Notes: a model not told the origin generated them from the sequence alone. DNA of 64,000 nucleotides from Adenanthera pavonina (GCA_026686845.1 JAIVEN010000019.1:33236501-33300500), one strand, 5' to 3'; shown: positions 24,553 to 37,780, counted from the first letter of the stretch. Made by a program: numbers and translations.

Positions 24553-24792
24553 CTTTTGCCCTGATCCTAAATATAAGACCCTTTATAATATACAAGATAT
24601 TATTTATTATACATTTTCAGAAAAATATTCCTATTTAATGTATCCAAAGAGAAAGAGAGAAAGATTAAATAAGGGTAGTTTTGAAAAAATTTTGGGATTT
24701 TCGGAGAAATCGAGGTAGTTAATTAATTTTAATTCCAATTCTTAATCCGCGTGATTCGATTAAAAGGGTCTTATATTAAGGACCAGTGGGAG
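24553..24792. mobile_element. Stowaway-like MITE (about 240 bp)
   Basis: The ends CTGATCCTAAATATAAGACCC (left) and GGGTCTTATATTAAGGACCA (right) are inverted copies of each other, and the right outer end GTGGGAG is followed by TA. This matches the short terminal repeats of Stowaway/Tc1-mariner MITEs. The left TA duplication is not clear. Confidence 0.6.
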
Positions 24793-25109
24793 TATAGTTT
24801 AGATACATTACTTTCTTTTAATTATAGGAAGTTTAAATAAATTGGATTATCTTCCCAGACAAATGTTGAAAAGGTGCTATTCTTTTAGGAAAAAGTGTAT
24901 CATTGTAGTATGTACTTATCTTTAGTTGTGAAGATGAGTATTTCTTTTACAATAATTTTATTTTGGAGTAAAATATTGGTAGTTTCAGCCAACAATTCTC
25001 TCAACCATGAAAGAACTCGTAGGGATGTTGGGCATGTGTTCAATTATACAAGGGATGGTAATAGAGATATGAGACGCATTGCCATCAATGGTATTTATAT
25101 ATACATCTT

Positions 25110-25381
25110 CTTATGGATATATACACACATATATGTATGATGAATTTGAATATTAAGAAAAATTTATCTGATGTTATAAATTTAAAGTATTTTATAATTA
25201 TTTTTTTTACTAAGCATTCATAACATTTAGTTTTGATCTTTAATTCTTATGGATATATACACACATATATGTATGATGAATTTGAATATTAAGAAAAATT
25301 TATCTGATGTTATAAATTTAAAGTATTTTATAATTATTATTTTTTTACTGAGCATTCATAACATTTAGTTTTGATCTTTAA
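25110..25381. repeat. 136-bp tandem duplication
   Basis: A unit beginning CTTATGGATATATACACACA occurs at 25110 and again at 25246, nearly identical over its full length. It ends a few bases before the LINE target-site duplication at 25387. High identity points to a recent event. Confidence 0.92.
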
Positions 25382-25439
25382 GAATATTCATAGTATTTTT
25401 TTTATAACAAGATGAAACCAAGGCAAGACTAGCCTAAAT

Positions 25440-28400
25440 AACTACAAAAAGCTTCACATTCTTTGGCTAACAATGGCACCAATGTAGCAGGAGTTTGTGT
25501 GATGATATGGAAGACTTGGCAATGCTTCAAGCCCATGCTTAGCAAGATAATCAGCAACGGCATTGCTAGCTCAACCCACATGCTCAATTCAAACATCCTA
25601 AGCTATACCCATCATTGCTTTGACCTCCATAATGATACCATAATCTTCATGAGATTCATAACAAACATTATGAAGGAGATCCACACTTTTAGTAGAATCA
25701 GTCTCAAAAACAATCTTTCTAAACCCAACATCCCATGCCGTCTTCAATCCATGAGCACAAGCCCATATCTCAACAGACGTACTATCTATAACATCAAGTC
25801 TGCACATAAATCCCATAAGAAAATTGCCTTCCTCATTCCTTGCAAGGCCACAACACGCACTAGCATTTGTAGCATAAGAGAATGCACCGTCCACATTGAT
25901 CTTGACCTAGTTACGCTTAGGGGCTGTCCAAATATTCGCAATAGGTGTACTGCCTCTGCCTTTATCATTCCGATGCAGCTTTGAGAGAGTGTCATGGGTA
26001 CAACCCACAATCACTCTTGAGCTAGCAAGGACCAAATCATAACTGGTTTTGGTCTTCTCCAAAATGAATAAATTACTTTTTTTCCAAACCCACCAACAGA
26101 CCATAACAAAGAGAGCCTTCTAATCCTTATCACTTTTGTTACCATAGGCTAAAATGTTCCAGCTAATCAATTCCCAAAGATCCAACAAAAAAAATCACTA
26201 CTAAGCTGAAGGATGCACTAGTTCCTATAAGATTCTAGTGTATGCATAGTCATGTAAGACATGCACAGTGTCTTCTATTCCTTGATGACATTATGAGCAC
26301 AAATCATCATTACATAGTCCACGTTTCCATCTCATCGCATTCATAAGAAGTCTTTTCCATGCAGCAAACTAGAGAAAAGCACAGCAATGTTGAAGAATAT
26401 GAAGCTTCCAAATTTTACTCCAAAGTGAATCCACGTGAGTTGTATTTGCAAAGAGTTGACCATACATAGATTTCACAGAGAATAATCTACTCTTTTCCCA
26501 CTTCCATCTGATGTCTTCACCATTATTCACAACATCAATTCCCTCTTTCACTTGGTCCCAAGAGCTTTTAATACTAGCCCAGACGTTAGACCCCATTCTC
26601 TTTTGGTCAATCTTTGGCATCAAGTCGTCACCACATTTATACTTGCTTCTTACCACACGAACCCATAAATCGTCACATTTTTTAGCAAGATTCCACCTTA
26701 ACTTCATAAGGATAGATTGATTCTGGTGTCTAGCATGTCTCAACCCGAGGGCCTTACTTTGTTTAAGGTTACACACCTCATCCTAAGCAACCAGTGGAAT
26801 TTTGTGATGATTCTCCGTACTACCCTAGATGAAGCTTCGGTTACACTTATCAAGAGTCTCATAGGTGCTGGCTGTAATGAGAGAAGTTTGCATCACATAA
26901 CCCAGTATTGTTGTAGAGACCAAAGATGTAAGAGTAGTTCGGCCTGCAAGAGACGAAGAATTAGTTGTCTAACTATTCAATCATGAGTTCACTTTGTCCA
27001 TTATTCCATGGAAAGTCTCCTTACAAACTCGTTTGTGATGTAGCGGCACCCCAAGATATTTACCCAAGTCACTCATTTGAGTGAATCACAAAGTTAAGCT
27101 TAGCTCATTGCACCTATTATGATTAACATTGGTAGAAAAATAAATTCTAGTTTTGGAAGAATTTACCTTGAGCCCCGAGCTAGCATAAAATTTATTAATG
27201 CAAGAATTAATAACATTCATCTGCTGCAAAGAAGCCTCAGAAAAAAAGAATTATGTCATATGCAAAGAACAAATGTGATATGGGAGAGCCAGTTTTTGTC
27301 AGCTTGATAGGCTTCTAGTCTTCTGAAACCATTCTCATTTGAATCAAGTGGGCTAGTTTTTCCATGCATATCACAAAATGATAGGGAGAAATAGGATCAT
27401 CTTGTCTCACCCCTCTAGACGTAGTAAAGCAATCTGCTTTCTCGCCATTCTAAAGAATCTGCATACTCATTATAGAGACACAATAGGGGACAAGTTCAAT
27501 GAATTGAGAAGGCAAACTCAGTTATTGGAGACATTTTGGAAGGAAGCTCCAATTAACCTGGTCATAAGCTTTCTCGAGATCAATCTTTATCGCCATGAAC
27601 CCCTTCTTCCCTTTCACATGGAGTAGATAACTTCTTGGAGCAACAATAATATTATCAGCGCTATGCCTTCCAGGTATTAAACTACACTAGTTAGTAGATA
27701 ATTTCTTCAGTCTATTAACAAGTACCTTCATCACAACCTTGTAAATGACATTGTAAAGGCTAATGGGCCGAAGATCACAAAAAGATTCTAGAGGATCTTT
27801 CTTGGGAATTAGTACAATCAAAGTCTCGTTCACCTCTTTAAAAACCTGCGGGTTAGAGAAAATAAGTTTAATAAGATTGATCATGGACTTACCCACAGTA
27901 TGCTATTAATTTTGAAAGAAAAGCGCATTAAAGCCATCCGGGTCTAGAAATTTCAGGGCACCCATACTAAATAACGCTTCCTTAATCTCTTCCTTCTCAG
28001 CATCTTTGCCACAAAGACGTAAAAATGGATCATCCACTCAAGGAAAATACAAACTAGAATCAAGCTCGTCTTTGTTCATAATTTCTTCTATAAAGAGATT
28101 AGCAACAAACACCCCATGGCCATCTGTTTAATCTCATTAGTGTCATAAAGCAAGGTACCATTATCATCACAAATAACATCAATCCGATTCACTTTTCTTC
28201 TCTTATTAGCATAAGAATGGAAGAGCTTAGAGTTTCTATCACCATGTACAGACTACTCCAATCTTGCTTTTTGGGCCCATAATAGTGAGTCTTGTATCAT
28301 AACTTCTTCAAGGTCCTTCCACAATCGAAGTTGGAGTTCCTCAAGTCGCCTTTTTGTGCACCCTGCTTAATGCTCTATTACACCATCAAGGCATCTTAGA

Positions 28401-29274
28401 ATTAGCTTCTTTCTAGCTTTAGTATGCCCAAACGTCTCTTTGTTCCACTTTGAGCAAGCTATAGCGAACTTAGAAATATTTTCATTCTATTCCACTAGAC
28501 TATTCCAACCATGCTTAACAAAATCGTAAAACTCTTCATGCATAGTCCATGATGCAATAAAATGGAATGGCTAATTGTGTCATTGGTGTGATTCGCCATT
28601 TCCAAGATGCAAAAGAAGCAGTCTGTGATCAAACTTAAAATATGGGAGATGAGTAACCCCCACTTTTGGAAATATCCAAGACCACTCATCATTACAAAGA
28701 ACCTGATCAAGCCGAGCTTTTGTGCCTCCCCTCCTCCAAGTAAACTCAGGTGCTTTAAATCCTATGTCATGAAAGCTCATAGAATCAAACCAGTTAACAA
28801 AGTCTCTATCACTTGATATCCTATTTATTGCCTTTGATTTCCTCTCATTTCCTAGTATCACGTTAAAATATCCTCCAAGAACCTATGCTTCATTAGAGGA
28901 GTTGCCAAGTCTAGTAAGTTCAGCCCAATGCTCTCGTCTTCTAGTTACGTTCATACATGCACAAATAATAGCCATCATCTAGCTAGTATTCCATGCAGAC
29001 TCAACCTGAATATGCATGAACTGAGGGTGTCACTCAATGACATTAATCTTCTTCACCGTACTATCCCATATAGACACCAAATGCCGCAGATAAAATTGAC
29101 AGCGTCGATAACCTCACTATATTGAAAACCCAACTGCTCAATTCTTTTCTTTGTTTTTTGGTTATCATATCTTGTTTCCAAAATACCAAGAAAATTAATT
29201 TTGTAGTGTTTTTTCATTTCTTGGATCAAGGGTGGAAAGCTCCGAGCCCCTGTCCCTCTAGAATTCAAAATCAT
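25440..29274 (-). pseudogene. LINE ORF2 remnant (EN, RT, RNase H)
   Basis: The endonuclease start reads MILNSRGTGARSFPPLI then FLGILETR. The RT carries LIVLIPKKDP and LRPISLYNVIYKVV. At 27254-27265 the catalytic F-A-D-D motif reads F-A-Y-D, with a frameshift just after it, so RT is dead. Downstream LGLRHARHQNQSILMKLRWN is the usual post-RT region. RNase H keeps its acidic residues in VDGAF, SVEIWAC and FETDST. Many in-frame stops and shifts separate the blocks. Confidence 0.9.
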
Positions 29275-29586
29275 GATATTTATAAAGACATAGTAGCATA
29301 GGGGTGGATTTTATCATCCTCCATATAGACCATATCCTTATTCTTCATTTCATCCTCTTCATATTCTACTTTGGCCTCCACACTCTGCTCATCCATGGGT
29401 TCGTGAGTTAAAGTATTTTCCATCACTGGTGAACTAGACAAGTTTGGACAATGATACTTGGCCCTTTAAAACTAGTCTTCAATACCTTGCTCAATATACA
29501 TATTCCTTGCCACCAGCATATTAATATTATCGAATGGCCTAGTATTCTTGCTTCTACTCGGATCCCCCACCTCCACTTTTGAAACT

Positions 29587-30060
29587 TCACTCTAGAGTAT
29601 AGAAAAAAGGGTTATGCATATTGATGGGTTTTGAAGTCAGGCCCACATTGTTATTTTTATTCCTGGCCACACTTGGTGTTTTGTTCTCCATGTCCTGAGA
29701 ACTGGGCTTATGAGAGCTTTTTCTTTTTGAGCCAACTAGAGCCCATTCCAATTTTTTATTATTTGACGCATCATTCCTAAACTTGCGTCTACCAATATTT
29801 GTGGACCCCACCTTCATCCCTTCATTACCCTTTTTAATATTCAATCCTCGTACATCCTGGCTTTTATCTTCCCCAGTCCTAACTTCACGCTGATTTTTAG
29901 GAAGATTCCCATTCGAAAGCCCTTGCTGAGACTTTGGTGGAATCCCACCTCCTAATCCCTTCAAATCTACAGCATTAACTTTGCTTCAAAAATCATGCCT
30001 GACAATCATTGACGGCCCCAACCTACTACTTGAACATGTACTCTCACCGAAAACCCCCAC
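29587..30060 (-). pseudogene. LINE ORF1 remnant (C-terminal part)
   Basis: An open stretch of 125 codons (to 29964), and decayed sequence upstream of it, encodes a lysine/asparagine-rich low-complexity protein with WALVGSKRKSSHK, typical of the tail of plant LINE ORF1 products. The N-terminal domain is absent because of the 5' truncation. It lies directly upstream of the endonuclease remnant in the same orientation. Confidence 0.65.
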
Positions 30061-30136
30061 GGGTTGCATCGTCACGGCAGATCTCTCTTCACCCTTTTTC
30101 ATAGTATTTTTAACATTGAACTATATATCTTTTTTT

Positions 30137-30370
30137 TATAGTTTTAGTTTTTCTTCTTGCTACCACCATATTTTAATGTACTTAATTAAATACAAAATTC
30201 ATGTACTCATCAATTGCGTACTCAAGTGTTAATTTAAAGGTACAAATTTAATTCCAATCATGTATCTATTTAATTTCAATTTAATTTCATTTTCTATAGT
30301 TTTAGTTTTTTTTTGCTACCACTATATTTGAATGTACTTAATTAAATACAAAATCCATGTATCTATTTTG
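30137..30370. repeat. Direct repeat, 158-bp period
   Basis: TATAGTTTTAGTTTTT followed by GCTACCAC and ATGTACTTAATTAAATACAA is present at 30137 and again at 30295 with small changes. It lies between the LINE and the Helitron remnant and could be a subterminal repeat of either or an independent duplication. Confidence 0.75.
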
Positions 30371-30696
30371 TATATATTTACTCCAAACTCTTCTTCTATT
30401 ATTCAATCGAGGACATTAGATGATCAGTCTTCTTCTTAGTTGACGCAACTAAATAAAGATAATTCATTGACAACTAATATATATTGAAATGATTTTTAAT
30501 TAATTATTTCTTAGCTTCTAGAGTAATGATTGATTTTGTTACTATTCCATCATACAGGAAACAATTTGAATGACTCAAATTATAAAGATGAAGATACTAT
30601 AATAAATTTTATATTGAATTTTTAATTTTTGAATTCATGTTTATTATTGAGAGATATGAATGATACTATTAGAAATTAATCTTATATATTTTAATA

Positions 30697-33600
30697 TTGT
30701 ATTCAATGTATAATATTGGGAGTTTGGCAATCTTGTGTATACATGTTAGTATTGTCATGCATATATGTGGTATGAAGAAAGATTACAGAAGAATGTTACA
30801 TCAAGGAGTCCTAAATTTGGACAATGTTGTCTTCAAGGGAAAATCAAATCACCTGTGCCTCCTTATCCTCTTATTTCATTGTATACATTATTAAATGGTT
30901 TTAATTAATGAAGCAAGCATGTCAAGCAAAAAATTAGGATGTTTGCATTTGTATCCATGGGAGGTAGAGTGGATAAATACATCAATAATAGTCGAGGGTC
31001 ATATGTTTATAGAATGAGTGGTCAGAATATTCACTTAATTGGCAGCTTACTTCCAGTCAATGGTTCAACTCCTAAATTTGCAAAGTTGTATATTTATGAT
31101 ACTGAGAATGAAGTATCAAACAAGATAGTTGTGGTTAGGTATGTTGAGTTCAGTATTTTATATCTATTTTGTTTGAATTTTAGAATTTTTTATTTATTTG
31201 AGCTACTAATATAAAACTAATATCAATATATTTATCTTCATGTGATAGATGACCTGATGAAGGACATACTTATGATGTTGAGATTGTTCAGATATTGAAT
31301 GATATGTTATACTGTAATAATCCACTTGTGCAAACTTTTAGATTAGGAAGAGATATTGTAACTGCTAATAACATGCATGAGTTAAAGATAAGGTTTTTGT
31401 ATAAACGTAGTAATGATAGGAGATACAACTTAGGGACAAATTCTATTGAGGTTGTTGTATTAATTGTTGGAGACATGGGTGATACTAACGACGGTTGAGA
31501 TATTATTGTTCAATATAAAATAGGTTCGTTGCAACAAATTTTAGAAACTTATTAATTGTATCTTTCATTACAATATCCATTACTATTCCCTTATGAAATG
31601 AGAGGATATAGCAATAATATTGCACACAATGAAGAGCAAATGGAAGATACTTCAAAGAGAAGTAAAGTAACACTTAGAGAGTACTTTGCTTATAAGATAC
31701 ATGAAAGGCAAATTGATTCCTCAACCCTTTATTCTGGCAAGTTATTTCAGCAATTTCTGGGTGATGGATATACTATGATAGAAGCAAAAAGGCTTTCATA
31801 TATAAGAAACAATCAAAAGCATTTAAGAGCAGAAATATACAATAGTTTAGCAGATGTTATTCTTAGGGGTGAGACTAATCCATTGGCTATGTGAAAGATA
31901 GTTAGCTTACCATCATCATTTGTTGGTGGTGCTCAACATACTATTTAGAATTATTAAGATGCTATGGCTATTTGTAGACGGGCCTAATGTCTAGATCTTT
32001 TTATTTCATTCATATGTAATCCCAAATAGCCTGAAGTTGATAGATTCTTAGAAGAGTGAAATCTTAAGCCAGAAGATCGTGCTGAAATTACATGTAGAGT
32101 GTTCCATATGAAGTTTGATAGGATGATAAAGGACATTCAAACGAATAATATGATTTTATTATATCTTCTTTTCATTTTAATTAGTATGAATTTATTGTAA
32201 CATTTTTTTGTAGTCAAATATACTATTGAATACAAAAACTGAGGACTATTACATGCTCATATATTGGTCTTCTTGTGTGAACAAGATAAAACTCCTACTC
32301 TAAGAGAGATAGATAAAGTAATATTTGCAGAGATTCCTGACAAGGAGAAAAACCCAATTTATTTGATGCAGTAAGTAATTTCATGATGCATGGTCCTTGT
32401 GGATTGTGCAATCCAAATTCACCATGTATGGTTGATGGAAATTGTTCCAAACACTATCCCAAAGAATTTAACTCAATTACTATCATTGACAAAAAGGCAT
32501 ATTCCATATATAAGAGACCAAAGAATAGTCACTTTGTAATGAAGAATGATGTTCCACTTGATAATCGATATGTAATTACATACAATCCTTTTTTTTATTA
32601 TTGAGGTATAATGCATACATTAATGTTGAGAGACCTAATCAGGCTAAATCAATCAAATATCTCTTCAAATATATCAATAAGGGATATGACAGAATAATGG
32701 TGGCATTCTTTTGCAATACAAGTGGTTCAAGTGGTGATAATGATCTTGATGAAATTAAGATGTTCTATGGTTATAGGTATCTATCTCCATGTGAAATTGT
32801 TTGGAGAATTCTATAATTTGAAATAAATTATAGAGATTCATCAGTTGAGACACTATAATTTCATTTATCAAATGAAAAGATAGTAGTATTTAGAGAAGAA
32901 CAACCTTTACAATTAGCATTGGATAATAATAAGGAGAACCCTTCTATGTTTGAAGCATGTTTTTTAGCTAATTCAAAATACAAAAAAGTAAGGAGCTTAA
33001 CATATGCTGAATTCTCTTCTCTTTATGTTTATAAGAAAAAAATTGCATGAATGGAGGCTTGGATAGTTTGGCTTTTCTATTGGAAAACTATATTTTGCTC
33101 CACTTGAGTCTGGTGAAAAATATTACATGTGATTGATACTAAATATAGTAAAAGATGCTACTTGCTATGAGAATTTGAAAATTGTTGATGGCATTTGTTA
33201 TCTTACATACATATATGCTTGTTTTGCTCTTGATTGTTAGATGATGACAAAGAGTATGTTGATGATATCATGGAAGCAAGTAATTGGGCATCATCTAAAT
33301 ACCTTCATTACCTATTTTGCACTTTACTTGTATGTAATGCTATTTCACAGCTTGAGGTTATGTGGGATAAAATATGGAAGGTTATATTAGATGACATCCT
33401 TTATATGCAAAGGAATATTGTCAGTCATAAAGGTATGTAACTTTTAGTATGATTTTTTTTTTCAATTATGTCTCATGTTAATTGATTTACATTTATAACA
33501 AATGCAGGTTTATGTCTTTCAAATTCAGAATTGTGCAATTTTGCATTAATTGAGATAGAGAAGCTATTGTAATCTAATGGTAGAAACTTAACTTAGTTCC

Positions 33601-35117
33601 AATCTATGCCCTATGCAGTAATGGATGATTTGAATGTTGGTACCAACATATTGATTTGGTTAGAATTAAATTATGACAAGTTTGAGTTAGCTACCAAGTT
33701 TTCTAAATTGATTAGCACACTGGCATGTGAACAGATAAAAGTATATGATCAAGTCATTAGTGCAGTCGAATTTGGTAATGGTGGTGTTTTTTTTTTTTGT
33801 TTATGGTTATGATGGTACTAGAAAGACTTACATATGGAACACTTTGTCTGCATCATTAAGATCGCAAGGGAAAGTTGTATTGAATGTTGCATCGAGTCAT
33901 ATAGCTACATTGCTTGGAGGACGAATGTCTCATTCTCAATTTCACAACATAAAACAAGGCAATCATCTTGCTAAATTATTGGTCCATATTTCACTAATTA
34001 TTTAAGATGAGGCTCCGATGGCATACAAGCATTGTTTTAAAGCTCTTGATAGAAGCCTTCGAGATATAATGAAACTTTATAATCCAGCTGCTTATAATAT
34101 GACATTGTAGGGAAAGTTGTTGTGTTGGGTGGAGATTTTTGCCAAATACTATATGTTGTTCCAAAAGATACACGTGAGGACATAGTTTTTGTGACTGTTA
34201 ATTCCTAATATATCTGGAATCAATGCAAGGTCCTAAGTTTGACAAAAAATATGAGATTGTTGCCCACGAACACATAAGAAATGAATAAAGAAATCAAGGA
34301 CTTTGCAGACTGGATTATTTCAATTAAGGATCGAACTCATGTTCCAATGAATGAAGGAGATGTTGATATCACTATTCCAAGAGATTTGCTATTATTTGCT
34401 TCTAATGACCTTATAAAAGTAATTATTGAATTCACGTGTCCTAATCTTATTCATAATCTAAATTATATTGTATATTTTAGAGATAGGGTCATATTGGCTC
34501 CTACTTTGCATGTCGTGGTGAAGTGAATAATTACATGATATATATGATTCCTAGTGAGAAAGTAGTGTACTTAAGTTCGGATGATGAGAATTTTAATTCA
34601 ATGGATGATCTCCATTCAGTTGAATTCCTAAACAGCATTTCTATGTCTGGTATTCCAAATCATGAATTACGACTAAAGGTAGGTGTGCCAATCATTTTGA
34701 TAAGAAATATTGATAAATTTATGGGGTTGTGCAATGAAACACATCTTATTGTCACAAAGACTTTAAAATATGTGATTGAAGCACAAGTAATATCAAGAAT
34801 TTCTGTTAGAGATAAAGTATTCATCCCAAGGATTTCAATTACACCATCTGACCCAAGACTATTATTCACATTGTGTAGGAGGCAATTTCCTATAATGCTA
34901 TAATTTGCTATGACAATTAACAAGAGCTAGGGTCAAAGTCTGTCTAATGTCGGATTATATTTGCTAAGACCAGTTTTTACTTTTAGTCAACTATATGTTG
35001 CCATGTCTTGTGTATGTAGTAGGTAGGAATTGAAAATTTCAATTATTGATTCTGATGACAAAATATCAGACACAACTTTTAATATTGTTTATAGAAAAGT
35101 TTTCAACAATTTAGTTT
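30697..35117 (+). mobile_element. Decayed Helitron (Rep/helicase)
   Basis: Helitrons are rolling-circle transposons with one RepHel protein. Colinear fragments in several frames follow that protein: FAFVSMGGRVDKYINNSRG (about 30940), GSLLPVNGSTPKFAKLYIYD, VQTFRLGRDIVTANN (31330), YLSLQYPLLFPYEMRGYS (31557), the Rep HUH motif LLHAHILVF (His-Ala-His at 32252-32260), MHGPCGLCNPNSPCM (32386), IKYLFKYINKGYD (Rep tyrosine region, 32650), Pif1-type helicase from about 33600, and a last motif FTFSQLYVAMS near 34980. I could not fix the terminal TC and CTRR ends, so the limits are those of the coding remnant. Confidence 0.88.
31556..34903 (+). pseudogene. Helitron RepHel pseudogene
   Basis: Stops and frameshifts break the protein into pieces of 60-130 codons. 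The Rep His-Ala-His is kept. The helicase Walker A at 33805-33828 reads GYDGTRKT instead of the family's GYGGTGKT, so two glycines are lost and ATP binding should fail. The longest open pieces are 31556-31894 and 34523-34903 (the latter with DLHSVEFLNSISMSGIPNH and VGVPIILIRNIDKFMGLCN). Confidence 0.85.
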
Positions 35118-35732
35118 AATAAACCTTAATGTTGTTAATAATGTTATTTTGTGGATATCGATATTTTAATTTGTTTTTAATTTTAAAACATGTTGTTTTT
35201 GCAAGAGTGTTGGATGTTGATGTGATTTTCTTTTTAAATGGCTTACTAGAAGACAAGTCATACAATCTTAAAATTATCTCATGTTACCAAAATTTTATAT
35301 ATTACTATTATTAAATATATATATATATATATTTTGGTCATGATAAACTAAATAATTCACAGGTGCAGCATTAGTTTTGTGGAAAATTAAAGTATATATT
35401 GTAAAAGAAATAAATTTATGCTACTTTTTAAATAAAATTATTATTCATGAAACCATCAAGTTTTTATAAAAAAACTTTTAATCAAAGCAAAACATTTAAA
35501 ACCTATTCCCAAAACATATAAATTAATTAAAATGTCAAAAAAATTAATTTAATTTATGATGCCTTAGATTTCTTTATTCTTATCATTAAGATACAAATAA
35601 TAACAAGTTAATCATGTCAACATGTTGAATTCAAAATAACATCTAAAATTATACAAATAATATGATTTAAAATGGTACTCATTTCATTCTTCATGAGTGT
35701 GATGCAATGCTTCCAGTATTTGAGTAAGGTAT

Positions 35733-36340
35733 TAAAAATCGGACCGACCATTGAATTGGATGAGGTAATGATTCAAGGTTCAATGGTTAGACCAGGGTTG
35801 GACCGGTTGTGAATAAATTAATATATTTTTAATAATATAGATAAAAAATATAAAAGATATTTATCCATGATCATAAAATTAACATTTATTCTAGGATAAA
35901 AAGTAAATTTAATAATATATAGAAAATTAAAAATATTATTAATAAGTTTTACAACCTAATATTAAAATCTAAACAAGTTAATATTCATCTATAATTATAT
36001 TTTTAATTCAAAATAGTCAATTGATATTCTATTTTCATATTATTTGCTAAGTAAATTTATCATTATTAATAATTATGTATCATAATAATACTTATAACAT
36101 ATTGTAATATAGAAAGAAAAAATTTTATACTAAAAATAATGCTACTTAGTACTAAAATAATGTTATTTTATTTTAAAAAAATATTTTAAAAATTTTAAAA
36201 AATAAAAAAGGGTTCAAATCGATTCAACCCGGTTTTGTACTGATTTTTGACCGGTTCACACCAGTTTTGAAAATCCCGGTCTGTATCTATGCCTGGACCA
36301 GACCAGGGGCCGGTTTCCGGTCGGATCGGTCCAGTTTTTT
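35733..36340. mobile_element. Non-autonomous element with GGACCG-type ends
   Basis: The left end AAAAATCGGACCGACC and the right end GGATCGGTCCAGTTTTTT are approximate inverted copies. Both subterminal parts are rich in ACCGG/CCGGT words (TTGGACCGGTTG, TTGACCGGTTCACACC). The core is AT-rich and non-coding. This resembles hAT-type MITEs, but the family assignment is inference. Confidence 0.55.
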
Positions 36341-36839
36341 CTTCATGTTATTTGAGAATATATATATATATATAATGCAAATCACATTATGAAATATTTA
36401 CATTCACCATATTAAAACTATTAGTATACAATAATATTTATAATATTCATAACATTACAAATATACACATAATTAATTAAATAAAAATTTCAGAAGTATT
36501 GATATTTTAAGTGGAAAAATATTGTGGTTTGGTGTGGTTTTGAATTAAAGAAACCGAAATTAAACTAGATCGGTTTTGTTACATTGAGAACCAAATCATA
36601 TTCCACTCTTTTGTTTGATTCAATTTAATGGACTTAGTTCAAAGACGGATACAAAGGCGGAAGCACTTACAAACTTTTATTTATAGTTTGTTTATACTTG
36701 GTTAACACCCTTGCGTCGAAAATGTTGGGTGGTTTATGAATAAAAAAATCACTGATATGGAGCCGGAGTGAAAACTGTGAATTCAAATGACACACAAACA
36801 ACAACTAGGCATACCAACGGGCATGACACGTTCTCTTCA

Positions 36840-37780
36840 TGCGGGGAATTCTTCATTCTTTATAAGCTGGGTGGCATCCATCGGGGCACGCCTAGGCATA
36901 CCCGATCATCATTGACAGGAGATCGTGTATAAGAGAGCTGAAAATCAGAAACTTCCCTTTGTCATCTTGTATTCAGAGGTCCTGTCGCTTCAAAAAGGCC
37001 TGCAGGCCTTACCGTCGGTGACACAATTAATTTTCGACCTTGATCGAAGTCGAGACTACCCAAGCTCCACCAGTTCTGCGCCGATAACTGGACCATCCTC
37101 TTCTCTCACCTAGGTTGATATTGGCTTTAATTAATAGATCGTTGGCTCTCTGTTGCAACTCTTATTATTTGTATCATTTTAGTTTAGTTTTCTATCTTTT
37201 ATCATGTTTGTTTAATATCCGTTTCGATTCGATCTTTCTTCTTCTTCTTTATGATTCTATATACATAGAGAGAGAGAGAGAGAGAGAGAATTTTTATCAA
37301 TATTCTCAGGGATTAGGTGACTTCACCCTGGTTTGTACCACTGGCTCAATATTCTCAGGAATTTTGATCAACGAGGAGTAAAGCTATATTGGGCCTGTCC
37401 TGTAATGACCTGCAATCCCACATGGAGTGGATCAAAGACATTGAAGCCTACACAGTGAGCTTTCACTTCTCAGCCATGCATACATATATGCCATGAACCA
37501 TCAAATATTTGGTAAAAAAATTATGGCTTTTGAGGATCGATATAAGTCATCTGTTCCCTTTGTCGCATACAGGGAGGTGCCAAGGTGAACTACCAGGCAA
37601 GGCATGGCAGATCCCAAGCGAGACATCAGACATCATCAAGCAGCTCAACATGGTGGACCCAGATGAGAAAGACTCCAGTGCTGGCCTCCTCCCTTCTCGG
37701 GTTCTTCATTTCGTGGGTCCAGATACAAAGGTATATGCCCATTCAATCTTTGAGAAAATATTCCAGTGAAATGTGGATCT
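36840..37780 (+). other. Unrecognised exon-like segment
   Basis: Two islands of balanced base composition, 36840-37112 and 37570-37780, stand out from the AT-rich surroundings. They translate to YKRAENQKLPFVILYSEVLS and to GKAWQIPSETSDIIKQLN then GLLPSRVLHFVGPDTK. I do not recognise the family. Stops, an AG microsatellite and the lack of a continuous frame suggest a gene fragment captured by a transposon or a decayed gene. Confidence 0.35.
37267..37288. repeat. (AG)11 microsatellite
   Basis: Eleven AG units between the two exon-like islands. Confidence 0.95.

Larger units (their letters stand above)
20449..25400. other. AT-rich intergenic region
   Basis: No complete gene was found. It contains a truncated retro-insertion at 20797-20988, another at 23524-23630, a Stowaway-like MITE and two tandem duplications. 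A stretch at about 23030-25100 starts with a TATA-like ACTTATAAAT at 23034 and has short open frames (23106-23333, 24895-25140) and splice-like sites. I recognise no protein there; a non-coding transcript or decayed gene is possible. Confidence 0.45.
25401..30097 (-). mobile_element. 5'-truncated L1-type LINE with 14-bp TSD
   Basis: The element reads right to left. TTCATAGTATTTTT occurs at 25387-25400 and again at 30098-30111, directly bounding it, and the left edge has a T-run that is the poly(A) tail on the element strand. Fragments follow in LINE order from the right: end of ORF1 (29587-29964), endonuclease (about 28580-29274), reverse transcriptase (about 26900-27900), the zinc-finger/linker part (about 26100-26780) and RNase H (about 25598-25940). 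The start of ORF1 is missing, so the copy was truncated on insertion and then decayed by stops and frameshifts. Confidence 0.92.

Noticed and set aside
25463..25984. 173-codon + strand frame
   Set aside because: Antisense shadow of the LINE RNase H remnant; the minus strand carries the recognisable motifs.
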